Positions 27,747 to 36,204 of a stretch of 64,000 bases of DNA are shown here, in pieces (positions within the stretch are counted from its first letter, which is position 1; every line of letters starts with the position of its first letter). The notes under the pieces were generated by a model that had not been told where the DNA came from, ran no database searches, and was given only the letters and a program-made list of their open reading frames with translations. The position numbers and the translations under genes are program-made. Source of the DNA: Zeimonas sp044507525 (GTDB lineage: Bacteria > Pseudomonadota > Gammaproteobacteria > Burkholderiales > Burkholderiaceae_E); contig JBIQJM010000006.1 of assembly GCA_044507525.1 (NCBI GenBank), positions 17,700-81,699 of the forward strand. Direction: 5' to 3'.

Positions 27747-29522
27747 ATGCTACCCGAGCAGAAATCGCGCATCGTCGAGTCGTTGCGCATCGCCGCACAG
27801 CGGCTCGTCGCGCAGGCGGGCGTCGATGCCGAACCGCCGCCGGTCGAACTCGAGCGTCCGAAGCAGCCCGAGCACGGCGATCTCGCGTCGAACCTGGCGC
27901 TGCAGCTCGCCCGCCCGTTGAAGTCCAACCCGCGTGCGATCGCCGAGCAGCTGAAGGAGGCGCTCGAAGCGCTCGACCGCGAACCCGGCGCCGATGCGCC
28001 GCTGGTCGAGTCGATCGAGATCGCGGGGCCCGGATTCCTCAACCTGCGCCTGCGCGCCGACGCGAAACGCGCCGCGATCCGGCGCGCGATCGCCGATGGC
28101 GACGCTTTCGGCCGCGGCCGCCGCGGCGAAGATCGGCGGGTGCTCGTCGAGTTCGTCTCGGCGAATCCCACCGGCCCGCTGCACGTCGGGCACGGTCGCC
28201 AGGGTGCGCTCGGCGACGCGCTCTCGGCGCTGCTCGCCGCCGACGGCTGGCAGGTCACGCGCGAGTTCTACTACAACGACGCCGGCGCGCAGATCGACAA
28301 CCTCGCCCGTTCGGTGCAGGCGCGCGCACGGGGCATCGAGCCCGACGACCCGCGCTTTCCCGCCGACGGGTACCGCGGCGAATACATCCGCGACATCGCC
28401 GCCGACTACCTGGCCGGCCGCAGCGTCGCCGCCGAGCAGGTCGAGGCGGTGCGCGCCGCGGGCGACCCCGACGACCTCGACGCGATCCGCCGCTTCGCCG
28501 TCGCCTACCTGCGCAACGAACAGGACATCGACCTGCGCGCCTTCGGCGTGCGCTTCGACCGCTATTTCCTCGAGTCGTCGCTGTATGCCGACGGACGCGT
28601 CGAGGCCATCGTCGACGCGCTGCGCCGTGCGGGGCACACCTACGAGGACGGCGGCGCCTTGTGGCTGCGCACGACGGACTTCGGCGACGACAAGGACCGC
28701 GTGATGCGCAAGTCCGACGGCGGCTACACCTACTTCGTGCCCGACGTCGCCTACCACGTGGGGAAATGGGAGCGGGGCTTCGCGCGGGCGATCAACGTGC
28801 AGGGCTCCGACCATCACGGGACGATCGCGCGCGTGCGCGCCGGGCTGCAGGCGCTCGACATCGGCATCCCGGCCGGCTATCCCGACTACGTGCTGCACAA
28901 GATGGTCACCGTGATGCGCGGCGGCGAGGAGGTGAAGATCTCCAAGCGCGCGGGCTCGTACGTCACGCTGCGCGACCTGATCCAGTGGACCGGCGAAGTC
29001 GCGCAGGACGACGGCAGCGTGCGCATCGACGAACGGCGCGGCCGCGACGCGGTGCGCTTCTTCCTGGTCTCGCGCAAGGCCGACAGCGAGTTCGTCTTCG
29101 ACGTCGACCTCGCGCTCGCGCGCACCGACGAGAACCCCGTCTACTACATCCAGTACGCGCATGCGCGGATCTGCTCGGTGCTTGCGCAGTGGGGCGGCGA
29201 TGCCGATGCGCTCGCCGCTTCGATCGCCGCCGGCGCAGTCGCGCTCGATCCCCTGGTCGGTGCCCGGGAGTTCGCGCTGTGCGCGCGCATCGCCGCCTTC
29301 GCCCACACGCTGCAGGCCGCGGTAGACGAACTGGCGCCGCACGCCATCGCTTTCTACCTCAAGGACTTAGCGGCCGAACTTCACTCTTACTATAATGCGG
29401 AGCGGGTCCTCGTCGACGACGAAGCGACGCGGCTCGCACGGCTGGCGCTCCTGCTCGCCGTGCGCCAGGTGTTTCGCAACGGACTCGCGCTGCTGGGCGT
29501 ATCGGCTCCCGAGAGGATGTAA
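27747..29522 (+). CDS. argS: Arginyl-tRNA synthetase
   Basis: 591 residues, class I aminoacyl-tRNA synthetase charging tRNA-Arg. It shows the N-terminal Add1 domain (residues about 1-115), the HIGH-equivalent HVGH in ANPTGPLHVGHGRQGALGD, the KMSKS-equivalent in EEVKISKRAGSY, and the C-terminal anticodon-binding DALR domain (LHSYYNAERVL ending in PERM). Length is usual. It appears to be translated from a leaderless or nearly leaderless mRNA. The SPOR gene starts directly after its TAA stop. Confidence 0.97.
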   Translation: MLPEQKSRIVESLRIAAQRLVAQAGVDAEPPPVELERPKQPEHGDLASNLALQLARPLKSNPRAIAEQLKEALEALDREPGADAPLVESIEIAGPGFLNLRLRADAKRAAIRRAIADGDAFGRGRRGEDRRVLVEFVSANPTGPLHVGHGRQGALGDALSALLAADGWQVTREFYYNDAGAQIDNLARSVQARARGIEPDDPRFPADGYRGEYIRDIAADYLAGRSVAAEQVEAVRAAGDPDDLDAIRRFAVAYLRNEQDIDLRAFGVRFDRYFLESSLYADGRVEAIVDALRRAGHTYEDGGALWLRTTDFGDDKDRVMRKSDGGYTYFVPDVAYHVGKWERGFARAINVQGSDHHGTIARVRAGLQALDIGIPAGYPDYVLHKMVTVMRGGEEVKISKRAGSYVTLRDLIQWTGEVAQDDGSVRIDERRGRDAVRFFLVSRKADSEFVFDVDLALARTDENPVYYIQYAHARICSVLAQWGGDADALAASIAAGAVALDPLVGAREFALCARIAAFAHTLQAAVDELAPHAIAFYLKDLAAELHSYYNAERVLVDDEATRLARLALLLAVRQVFRNGLALLGVSAPERM

Positions 29523-30146
29523 ATGGTTCATCGCGTCGTTCGCTCGAGCGCCGTTCATCGCATGCGCGGCGGAACGGTGCTCGGCTTCCTGGTCGGCCTC
29601 GTCGCCGGGCTGTCGCTTGCCGTCGTGGTCGCGATGGTCGTCACCCGGGCGCCGGTGCCTTTCATCGACAAGGGCAACCTCGCGCCCGAGCGTACGTTGC
29701 AGCCGCAGTCGCTGTCCGAGGCACCCGACCCCAACGTCCCGCTGCATGCGAAGGCGCGCGCCTCCGCCGGCGCGACGGGTGCGGAGACGGCCGTCTCCGG
29801 CCCGCAGGCCCCGGCAGGCGCGCTGCGAAGCGATCCGTCTTCGGCGCCGATCGTCGCCTCGGCGCCCTCGTCCGTCGTCGCGCCCGGATCGACGCCCGGC
29901 GCCGCAGCCGACGATCCCAGCTACCTGCTGCAGGCCGGCGCCTTCCGTTCGGCCTCCGAGGCCGACAGCATGAAGGCGCGGCTCGCGCTGATCGGCTTCG
30001 AGGCGCGCGTGCTCGATGCGCAGGTCAACGGCCAGACGCTGTATCGTGTGCGCGTCGGACCCTACGCGCAGCTCGATTCGATGAATCGTGCGCGTGCGCG
30101 CCTCGCCGAGAACGGGATCGAGGCCTCGGTGGTCCGGCAGCGATGA
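29523..30146 (+). CDS. SPOR-domain membrane protein (FtsN-like)
   Basis: 207 residues: a short cytoplasmic tail, one TM helix near residues 18-41 (GTVLGFLVGLVAGLSLAVVVAMVV), a Pro/Ala/Ser-rich periplasmic linker, and a C-terminal SPOR domain near 130-205 (YLLQAGAFRSASEADSMKARL; YRVRVGPYAQ). SPOR domains bind denuded peptidoglycan at the septum, and this bitopic layout is that of FtsN. The ATG begins on the base right after the argS stop, with GAGAGG inside the argS end as ribosome site. The argS-SPOR-dsbA order is common in Burkholderiales. Confidence 0.92.
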   Translation: MVHRVVRSSAVHRMRGGTVLGFLVGLVAGLSLAVVVAMVVTRAPVPFIDKGNLAPERTLQPQSLSEAPDPNVPLHAKARASAGATGAETAVSGPQAPAGALRSDPSSAPIVASAPSSVVAPGSTPGAAADDPSYLLQAGAFRSASEADSMKARLALIGFEARVLDAQVNGQTLYRVRVGPYAQLDSMNRARARLAENGIEASVVRQR

Positions 30147-30199
30147 AACCTTCGCGCACCGCGCCGCGGGCGCAGCGCGCGAATTCCCCGGAAGACTCC

Positions 30200-30847
30200 A
30201 TGATCGATGCTCGCAGACGTACCCTCATCGCGGCTTCCGCGGCGCTGGCCGGTGCGGCAGCGGTGCCGGCGGCGCTCGCGCAGTCCGAACCGGTGCAGGA
30301 CCGCGACTACCGCCTGGTGAAGCCCGCGCAGCCGACCGAAGCCCGGCCCGGCCAGGTCGAGGTGATCGAGTTCTTCTGGTACGGCTGCCCGCATTGCAAC
30401 TCGCTCGAGCCGCTGCTGAAGGAGTGGTCGGCGAAGCTGCCGCCCGACGTCCTGCTGCGCAAGGTGCACGTTCCGTTCGGCGACCGGCGGCACCAGCAGC
30501 TGTACTACACGCTCGAATCGATGGGGCTGGCCGACAAGCTGAACGACGTCGTGTTCCGCGCGATCCACGTCGACGGCAACCGGCTCGACACCCCCGAGAA
30601 GATGCTCGGGGTGCTGTCGAAGCACGGCGTCGACAAGGACAAGTTCCTCGATACCTGGAAGTCGTTCACCGTGCGCACGAAGATGTCGCGCGGCGCGCAG
30701 CTCACGCAGGCCTACGGCGTCGACGGCGTTCCGGCGATGGCCGTCGCCGGCAAGTACTACACGGCGCCGAGCCTGGTCGGCTCGAACGCGGGCGCGCTCC
30801 AGGTCATCGACTGGCTGGTGCAGAAGGAGCGCCAGTCCGGCAAGTAG
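30200..30847 (+). CDS. dsbA: Thiol:disulfide interchange protein DsbA
   Basis: 215 residues, periplasmic disulfide oxidase. Signal peptide at residues 1 to about 28 (ARRRTLIAASAALAG, cleavage after ALAQ); an RRR at the start looks twin-arginine-like, but a Sec signal is equally possible. Active site C63-P64-H65-C66 in WYGCPHCN, with the cis-Pro in GVDGVPAMAV. Start 30200 is chosen for the signal peptide; an in-frame ATG at 30143 would add 19 charged residues. It follows the SPOR gene by 53 nt and precedes the BtuF-like gene by 4 nt. Confidence 0.94.
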   Translation: MIDARRRTLIAASAALAGAAAVPAALAQSEPVQDRDYRLVKPAQPTEARPGQVEVIEFFWYGCPHCNSLEPLLKEWSAKLPPDVLLRKVHVPFGDRRHQQLYYTLESMGLADKLNDVVFRAIHVDGNRLDTPEKMLGVLSKHGVDKDKFLDTWKSFTVRTKMSRGAQLTQAYGVDGVPAMAVAGKYYTAPSLVGSNAGALQVIDWLVQKERQSGK

Positions 30848-30851
30848 CGCG

Positions 30852-31670
30852 ATGCCGGGTCGCGCGGCCGCTGCCGGGCAGGCGATGCGCATCGTCTCGC
30901 TCGTGCCGAGCCTCACCGAGCTGCTGTGCGACCTCGGCCTGCGCGAGCGGCTCGTCGGCCGCACCGGCTTCTGCATCCATCCGCGCAACGCGGTGCGCGA
31001 CCTGCCGCGGGTCGGCGGAACGAAGGACGTCGACGTCGAGCGCGTGCGCGCGCTGAAGCCGACGCACCTGGTCGTCAACGTCGACGAGAACGAGAAGCCG
31101 ACGGTCGATCGTCTCGCCGAGTTCGTTCCCGAGGTCGTCGTCACCCATCCGATCCGCGTCGAAGACAACATCGCGCTGATCGAATCCTTCGGCGAGCGCT
31201 TCGGGGTGCGCGACGCTGCCGGTCGATTCGCCGACCGCCAGCGCGACGCGATGCACCGGCTGCAGACGCGGCGCTTCGCACCGGTCGACGTGCTCTATCT
31301 CATCTGGAAGGATCCGTGGATGAGCGTCGGCTCCGAGACCTTCATCGCGCACATGCTGGCCGCCGCGTCGATGCGCTCCGTGGTGGGCGACGCGCAGCCG
31401 CGCTACCCGGAGGTCGGCGATCCCTGCGTCGACGCCCGCGGCGCGCGCGTCGTGCTGCTGTCCTCCGAGCCCTATCGCTTCGTCGAGCGGCATCGCGCGG
31501 CGTTGCAGCGCGCGAGCGCGGGGCGCGCGCCGCTCTTCGCGACGATCGACGGCGAGATGACTTCCTGGTACGGCACGCGCGCGATCGACGGACTGCAGTA
31601 CCTGCTGGGATACCGCGACGCGCTCGACCGGGCGCTCGAAGCGCGCGAAGAAGAGGGAGGGGGAGAATGA
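30852..31670 (+). CDS. BtuF-like helical-backbone metal receptor, no signal peptide
   Basis: 272 residues related to cobalamin/iron-chelate binding proteins of the class with a rigid helical backbone (MRIVSLVPSLTELLCDLGL, LVGRTGFCIHP, ALKPTHLVV, IWKDPWMSVGSETFIAHML). There is no export signal: the N-terminus goes straight into the first domain, and ATG 30885 would leave none either. It is therefore either cytoplasmic or exported by another route. It is 4 nt after dsbA and overlaps rlpA by 4 nt (ATGA). Ligand unknown; corrinoid binding is the usual assumption. Confidence 0.82.
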   Translation: MPGRAAAAGQAMRIVSLVPSLTELLCDLGLRERLVGRTGFCIHPRNAVRDLPRVGGTKDVDVERVRALKPTHLVVNVDENEKPTVDRLAEFVPEVVVTHPIRVEDNIALIESFGERFGVRDAAGRFADRQRDAMHRLQTRRFAPVDVLYLIWKDPWMSVGSETFIAHMLAAASMRSVVGDAQPRYPEVGDPCVDARGARVVLLSSEPYRFVERHRAALQRASAGRAPLFATIDGEMTSWYGTRAIDGLQYLLGYRDALDRALEAREEEGGGE

Positions 31671-32980
31671 CGAGGATCCTGCGGGTCGTGGCCTGCGCCG
31701 CTTTCCTGCCGCTGCTGCTGGCGCTGGGCGCGTGCTCGACGTCGAAGGGCACGCGCGCGCCGTCGGCGGGCGCAACGGACGCGACGGTCGGCCAGGCGGG
31801 AACCGGCGCGGCGCGCGGCGGCGGCTACTACCTGGACGACGGTCCCGGCCACCTGTCGCCCGCCGACGTCGCCCTGGTTCCCGACGCGGTGCCGCGCGCG
31901 GAGCCGGTGCTGGCGCGCACTTCGCGGCCCTACACGGTGTTCGGCCGCACCTACACGCCGATGAATGCGCTCGTTCCGTATCGCGAGCGCGGCATGGCGT
32001 CATGGTACGGGCGGCGCTATCACGGCAAGCCGACGTCGAGCGGCGAGAAATACGACATGTATGCGATGACGGCGGCGCATCCCACGCTGCCGATCCCGAG
32101 CTACGTGCGCGTGACCCGCACCGACACCGGCCGCAGCGTCGTCGTTCGCGTCAACGACCGCGGCCCTTTCCTGCAGAACCGGGTGATCGACCTGTCGTAC
32201 ACCGCGGCCGCGAAGCTCGGCTTCGTGCAGATGGGCAGCGCGGAGGTCGAGGTCGAGACGATCACGCAGTTCGGGGTGCCGGAAGCGGCCCCGGTGCAAC
32301 TCGTCCGGGGGGCGGCGGTCGTTCCGGCGGCGGCTGCGGCGCCGGCTGCGGCCGCACCGGCTGTGGTCGCATCGGCGTCCGCCGCGCCCGTGTCCGCCCC
32401 GGCCGCGCCCTCTGCCGCTGCGCCCTCCGCGGCTGCGGCTGCGCCCGCTGCGGCTCAGCCGGCTCCATCCGTCGCTTCGGCCGCATCGACCGCCGATGCG
32501 GCGGCGGCGCCGCCGCAGCTGGTCGCGTACACGAGCTTCGCGCACGAAGCACCGCCGCCGCGTGAATCCGTGCAACGCTCCACGCAAGCGGGTGCTACCC
32601 CACCGGTGGTCGTGCCGGCCGCGTCCTCCGCTGTGACGCCCGCAACGCAGCCGGCCGCGCACTCCGCCGCGCAGCCCGTCCCGATGCAGGCCGCGATGCC
32701 CGTCGACTCGATGCCGCAGGCGGCGACGGCTTCCCACGCCGGCGAGGCCCCCGCCTTCTGGCTGCAGTTCGGCGCCTTCGCTTCGGCCGATCGGGCGCGG
32801 ACGGCGCTCGACCGCTTCCGCCGCGAGCTCGCCTGGCTGGGCGCGCGCTTCGACCTGCTCCGCGACGGCGACCTGTACAAGGTGCAGGCGGGCCCGTGGC
32901 GGCATCGCGAGCACGCGCTCGACGCGGCCTCGCGCGTTCGACGCGCGAGTGCCCTCGAGCCTTTCGCGGTGTTCCGCTGA
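31667..32980 (+). CDS. rlpA: RlpA-like lipoprotein with DPBB and SPOR domains
   Basis: 437 residues. Signal and lipobox LALGAC place the lipidated Cys near residue 24. The double-psi beta-barrel domain of a lytic transglycosylase lies near 105-200 (MASWYGRRYHGKPTSSGEKYD; RVNDRGPF with the catalytic Asp; NRVIDLSYTAA). A long Ala/Pro/Ser linker (about 220-355) precedes a C-terminal SPOR domain (FWLQFGAFASADRARTALD). RlpA cuts naked glycan strands at the septum. Start 31667 has a strong GGGAGGGGGAGA ribosome site and overlaps the preceding stop. Confidence 0.94.
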   Translation: MTRILRVVACAAFLPLLLALGACSTSKGTRAPSAGATDATVGQAGTGAARGGGYYLDDGPGHLSPADVALVPDAVPRAEPVLARTSRPYTVFGRTYTPMNALVPYRERGMASWYGRRYHGKPTSSGEKYDMYAMTAAHPTLPIPSYVRVTRTDTGRSVVVRVNDRGPFLQNRVIDLSYTAAAKLGFVQMGSAEVEVETITQFGVPEAAPVQLVRGAAVVPAAAAAPAAAAPAVVASASAAPVSAPAAPSAAAPSAAAAAPAAAQPAPSVASAASTADAAAAPPQLVAYTSFAHEAPPPRESVQRSTQAGATPPVVVPAASSAVTPATQPAAHSAAQPVPMQAAMPVDSMPQAATASHAGEAPAFWLQFGAFASADRARTALDRFRRELAWLGARFDLLRDGDLYKVQAGPWRHREHALDAASRVRRASALEPFAVFR

Positions 32981-32987
32981 GGCGGCG

Positions 32988-33932
32988 CTAGCCTTCGTCG
33001 TCGCGGGTCGCGCCGTCGTCCGTCGGCTCCGGTTCGACGGCGCCCGTGCGTTGCGCCGCCGCGAGCGCCATCGCGTAGAGCCTGCGGTGCGGCAGCCCGG
33101 TCAGCCGTCCGGCCAGGCGGACCGCACGGCTGAGCGGCATCGCCGCGAGCAGTTCCGACAGCAGGGCGTCCGGCTGCAGCTGCACGCTCGACGTCGCGGG
33201 CAGCGTCCCGTCGTCCTTCGTCGCGTCCGCTTCCGGAGCGCCGACCACGAGCACGTACTCGCCGCGCGAGCGGTTGGGATCGGCCTCGAGCCACGCGAGC
33301 GCGTCGGCGCTCGCGCAGACGTGGATCTCCTCGAAGCGCTTCGTCAGCTCGCGACCCAGCGCGATGCGCCGCTGCCCGCCGCACGAGCGCGCGATCGCCG
33401 ACAGCGTCTGCCCGATCCGGTGCGGCGCTTCGAACAGAACGAAGGGATGCGGCAGGCGCGCGAGCACGGCGAGCCGTTCGTCGCGCGCCTTCGCCCGGGC
33501 CGGCAGGAAACCCTCGAAGTGAAACGGACCTTCGACGAGGCCGCTCGCCGAGATCAGCGCGATCGGCGCCGAAGGGCCGGGTACGGGAACGACGCGGTAC
33601 CCGGCCGCACGCACGTCGGCGACGATGCGCGCACCCGGGTCGCTGACCGCCGGCGTCCCGGCGTCGCTGACCAACGCGACGCTGCGCCCTTCGGCGAGCG
33701 CGTCGACGATGCGTTGCGCGGCCTCGCGCTCGTTGTGGCGATGCGCCGCGATCGTCTTCGGACGCGCACCGAGGTGCTCGAGCAGCACGCGCGTCGTGCG
33801 CGTGTCCTCGGCGGCGACGAGATCGACCGCGCGCAGCACCTCGGCCGCACGGCCTCCGATATCCGACAGATGTCCGATCGGAGTGGCCACTACATATAAT
33901 GAGCCGGGCTCGACGACTGTCGAGCCGCTCAT
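32988..33932 (-). CDS. rsmI: 16S rRNA (cytidine(1402)-2'-O)-methyltransferase
   Basis: 314 residues of the tetrapyrrole-methylase-fold family. It methylates C1402 in the ribosomal P site. Signatures: LYVVATPIGHLSDI at the N-terminus, VAAEDTRTTRVLL, ALVSDAGTPAVSDPG, and VPVPGPSAPIAL. Start 33932 gives the family N-terminus but has no Shine-Dalgarno sequence; its first codons contain the opposite-strand promoter and hairpin of lpoA. Convergent with rlpA (7-nt gap) and divergent from lpoA, the same arrangement as in E. coli. Confidence 0.95.
   Translation of the reverse strand: MSGSTVVEPGSLYVVATPIGHLSDIGGRAAEVLRAVDLVAAEDTRTTRVLLEHLGARPKTIAAHRHNEREAAQRIVDALAEGRSVALVSDAGTPAVSDPGARIVADVRAAGYRVVPVPGPSAPIALISASGLVEGPFHFEGFLPARAKARDERLAVLARLPHPFVLFEAPHRIGQTLSAIARSCGGQRRIALGRELTKRFEEIHVCASADALAWLEADPNRSRGEYVLVVGAPEADATKDDGTLPATSSVQLQPDALLSELLAAMPLSRAVRLAGRLTGLPHRRLYAMALAAAQRTGAVEPEPTDDGATRDDEG
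33895..33900 (+). promoter_or_regulatory. -10 box (TATAAT) of lpoA, inside rsmI
   Basis: A consensus TATAAT on the + strand, 47 nt before the lpoA ATG and within the 5' end of the divergent rsmI gene. No convincing -35. Confidence 0.55.
33907..33926 (+). repeat. Perfect 8-bp inverted repeat with 4-nt loop in the lpoA leader
   Basis: GGCTCGAC-GACT-GTCGAGCC starts 6 nt after the lpoA -10 box, where the transcript would begin, and ends 21 nt before the lpoA ATG. It also covers the first codons of rsmI. It could be a 5' mRNA hairpin or a dyad operator acting on both genes. Confidence 0.6.
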
Positions 33933-33947
33933 CGAATCGCTGCGCTG

Positions 33948-35126
33948 ATGCCTGACACGTCGTCCCTCCCGCGTTCTTCCCGGCGTTCGCTGTTGCGCGC
34001 GTTGCTCGGCGGTGCCGCGTTCGCCGCGCCTGCATTCCCTGCGCTCGCGCAGGCCGATACTAGCGCCGAGGAGCGCGTCGGCCGCGGCTTCGCTGCGCGG
34101 GAACGCACGCGCTTCGGCGCGGGTCCGGTCGGCATCGCGCTGTTCGTGCCGCCGTCGGAAGGAATGTACCGGCGTGCGACGCACGCGCTCGTCGAAGGCA
34201 TGCGTGCGGCGCACACGCGCGACGGCGCAGGCACCACCGTCGAGGTCGTCGAGATCGACCTCGACCTCATCGCGCTGCGCGGCCTGTACGACGAACTGCT
34301 GCAGCGCGGCTTCTCGATGGTCGTGGGTCCGCTCACGCGCGATGCCGTCGCGCTGATCGCCGACTCCGGCGCGCCGCCCGTCTTCACGCTCGCGCTGAAC
34401 CAGAGCGAAGGGCGTGCGCTGCCGCCGCACATGTTGTCGCTCGGGCTGTCGATCGAGTCCGAGGCGCGCCAGGCGGCGTCGATCGCCTGGGAGGAAGCTG
34501 CGCTGGTCACGGCGCGCCCGCGCGCCGCGCTCGTGCAGGACGACACGCCGCTCGGTCTACGCAGCGCGGCGGCCTTCGCCGAGCGCTGGCGGCAGCGCGG
34601 CGGCGCCGTCTTCGACCCGATCACCGTCGAGGAGAACGCGAGTTCCGGACGCATGCGTGCGCAACTGGCGCCGCTGCGCGCCGACCTCTGCTTCGTTGCC
34701 GGGCAGCCGGTCCTGGCGCAGGCGGTTCGCGTTGCGCTCGGTCCGCGCGCGGTGATCTACGGCACCTCCCGGCTGAACACCGGCGCGGTGCTCACCGACC
34801 CGGCGGCCGGCACCCCCTATGCCCTTCGCTCGCCGGAGCTCGACGGCGTGCGCCTCATCGACCTTCCCTGGCGCGTGCAACCCGACGCGCCGGCGGTGAT
34901 GGCGTATCCGCGACCGGCCGACATGAACCTCGAGCTGCAGAAGCTGTACGCGCTCGGCATCGACGCCTTCCGCGTGGCGCGGCTGCTGGTGTCGCAGGCC
35001 CCGACGATCGACCTCGACGGCGTCACCGGACGGCTGCGGCTGTCCCCCGACGGCACGATGCTCGAGCGCGAAGGCGTGCTCGCCGAATACCGCGACGGCG
35101 TCCTCGTCCCGATCACGCCGCCCTGA
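33948..35126 (+). CDS. LpoA/YraM-like penicillin-binding protein activator, short form
   Basis: 392 residues. Signal peptide at residues 1 to about 35 (SRRSLLRALLGGAAFAAP, ending ALAQA), then a single domain resembling the periplasmic-binding-protein-like half of LpoA (VGIALFVPPSEGMYRRATHALVEG; GPLTRDAVALIA; ALYALGIDAFRVA type end). E. coli LpoA is an outer-membrane lipoprotein with an extra N-terminal TPR domain. Here there is no lipobox Cys and no TPR region, so the product should be soluble in the periplasm. Context (rsmI, yraN, diaA, dolP) supports orthology. Its stop overlaps the yraN start (TGATG). Confidence 0.85.
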   Translation: MPDTSSLPRSSRRSLLRALLGGAAFAAPAFPALAQADTSAEERVGRGFAARERTRFGAGPVGIALFVPPSEGMYRRATHALVEGMRAAHTRDGAGTTVEVVEIDLDLIALRGLYDELLQRGFSMVVGPLTRDAVALIADSGAPPVFTLALNQSEGRALPPHMLSLGLSIESEARQAASIAWEEAALVTARPRAALVQDDTPLGLRSAAAFAERWRQRGGAVFDPITVEENASSGRMRAQLAPLRADLCFVAGQPVLAQAVRVALGPRAVIYGTSRLNTGAVLTDPAAGTPYALRSPELDGVRLIDLPWRVQPDAPAVMAYPRPADMNLELQKLYALGIDAFRVARLLVSQAPTIDLDGVTGRLRLSPDGTMLEREGVLAEYRDGVLVPITPP

Positions 35127-35476
35127 TGCGCCGTTCGCCAACGCAGGCGAGCGGCGACGCCGCCGAAGCGCGCGCGCTCGAGTTCCTCGTCGGCGAGGGG
35201 CTCTCGCTCGTCGAACGCAATGTCGCCAGCCGCCTCGGCGAGATCGACCTCGTCATGCGCGACGCGGGCGACATCGTCTTCGTCGAGGTGCGCAGTCGCG
35301 CGCGCAGCGATTTCGGCGGCGCGGCGGCATCGGTCGACGCGGGCAAGCGCCGGCGGCTGCAACGCGAAGCGCAGCGCTGGATGAACCGCCGCTTCGGCGA
35401 TCGCTGGCCTCCGTGTCGCTTCGACGTGTGCGCTTTCGAGGGAGCGCGCATCGACTGGATCCGGGGCGCGTTCTGA
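35126..35476 (+). CDS. YraN/UPF0102 endonuclease-like protein
   Basis: 116 residues of the UPF0102 family, whose fold is that of restriction-type nucleases. Core motif: GEIDLVMRDAGDIVFVEVRSR with Asp, Glu and Lys/Arg positions of a PD-(D/E)xK-like site; the usual VKxR is VRSR here. The ATG overlaps the lpoA stop by 1 nt. The biological role of the family is not settled. Confidence 0.9.
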   Translation: MRRSPTQASGDAAEARALEFLVGEGLSLVERNVASRLGEIDLVMRDAGDIVFVEVRSRARSDFGGAAASVDAGKRRRLQREAQRWMNRRFGDRWPPCRFDVCAFEGARIDWIRGAF

Positions 35477-35525
35477 GGCGCGGGCGCATCGCAGCGGCCC
35501 GGCCGGGTCCGCGTGCACGGCACCG

Positions 35526-35531
35526 TATAAT
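35526..35531 (+). promoter_or_regulatory. -10 box (TATAAT) upstream of diaA
   Basis: TATAATCG in the 115-nt gap after yraN, 60 nt before the diaA ATG. No clear -35 hexamer. It suggests diaA-dolP can be transcribed apart from lpoA-yraN. Confidence 0.6.
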
Positions 35532-35591
35532 CGCCGCGACCTTCACCGCCGTCGGCGCGTCGTACGTTGCGGCGCGCGACGCGGTCCGCGC

Positions 35592-36182
35592 ATGATCCTC
35601 ACCGACCGCATCCGGAAGCAGTTCGAAGACAGCGCCGAGCTCAAGCGCGACGCCGCCGAGGTTCTCGCAGGGCCGATCGCGACCGCGGTCGAGCGCATGA
35701 CCGCAGCGCTCGCCTCCGACCGCAAGATCCTCGTCTGCGGCAACGGCGGATCGGCCGCCGACAGCCAGCACCTGGCCGCCGAGCTCATCGGCCGCTACGA
35801 GCGCGAGCGGCCCGAGCTCGCCGCGATCGCCCTCACCACCGACACGTCGATCCTCACCGCGGTCGGCAACGACTACGCCTTCGAGCAGGTGTTCGCGCGC
35901 CAGGTGCGCGCCCTCGGACGCGAAGGCGACGTGCTCGTCGCGATCTCGACGAGCGGGAACTCGCCGAACGTCGTCGCGGCGGTCGAGGTCGCGCGCGAGC
36001 GCGCGCTCGTCGTCATCGCGCTCACGGGGCGCGGCGGCGGCCGCCTCGGCGCAATGCTCGGCGACGACGACGTCCATCTGTGCGTGCCGCACGACCGCAC
36101 GTCCCGCATCCAGGAAGTCCATCTGCTGATCCTCCATTGCCTGTGCGACGGCATCGATGCGTCGCTGCTCGGCGACGGATGA
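35592..36182 (+). CDS. diaA: SIS-domain protein DiaA
   Basis: 196 residues, one SIS domain. The phosphosugar-binding elements are VCGNGGSAADSQHLAAEL and ISTSGNSPNVVAA. DiaA tetramers bind DnaA and promote replication initiation; the close paralogue GmhA is sedoheptulose-7-phosphate isomerase of LPS heptose synthesis. Position between yraN and a BON lipoprotein, as in E. coli, favours DiaA, but GmhA activity cannot be excluded from sequence alone, and an RfaE2-type heptose enzyme is encoded elsewhere in the window. Confidence 0.88.
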   Translation: MILTDRIRKQFEDSAELKRDAAEVLAGPIATAVERMTAALASDRKILVCGNGGSAADSQHLAAELIGRYERERPELAAIALTTDTSILTAVGNDYAFEQVFARQVRALGREGDVLVAISTSGNSPNVVAAVEVARERALVVIALTGRGGGRLGAMLGDDDVHLCVPHDRTSRIQEVHLLILHCLCDGIDASLLGDG

Positions 36183-36204
36183 TCGGCCTCGGGGGAGGAA
36201 ACGA

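Noticed and set aside
29391..29396. TATAAT inside argS as a promoter for the SPOR gene
   Set aside because: The bases encode the conserved ArgS motif SYYNAE, so the hexamer is explained by coding; there is no -35, and the SPOR gene follows argS directly.
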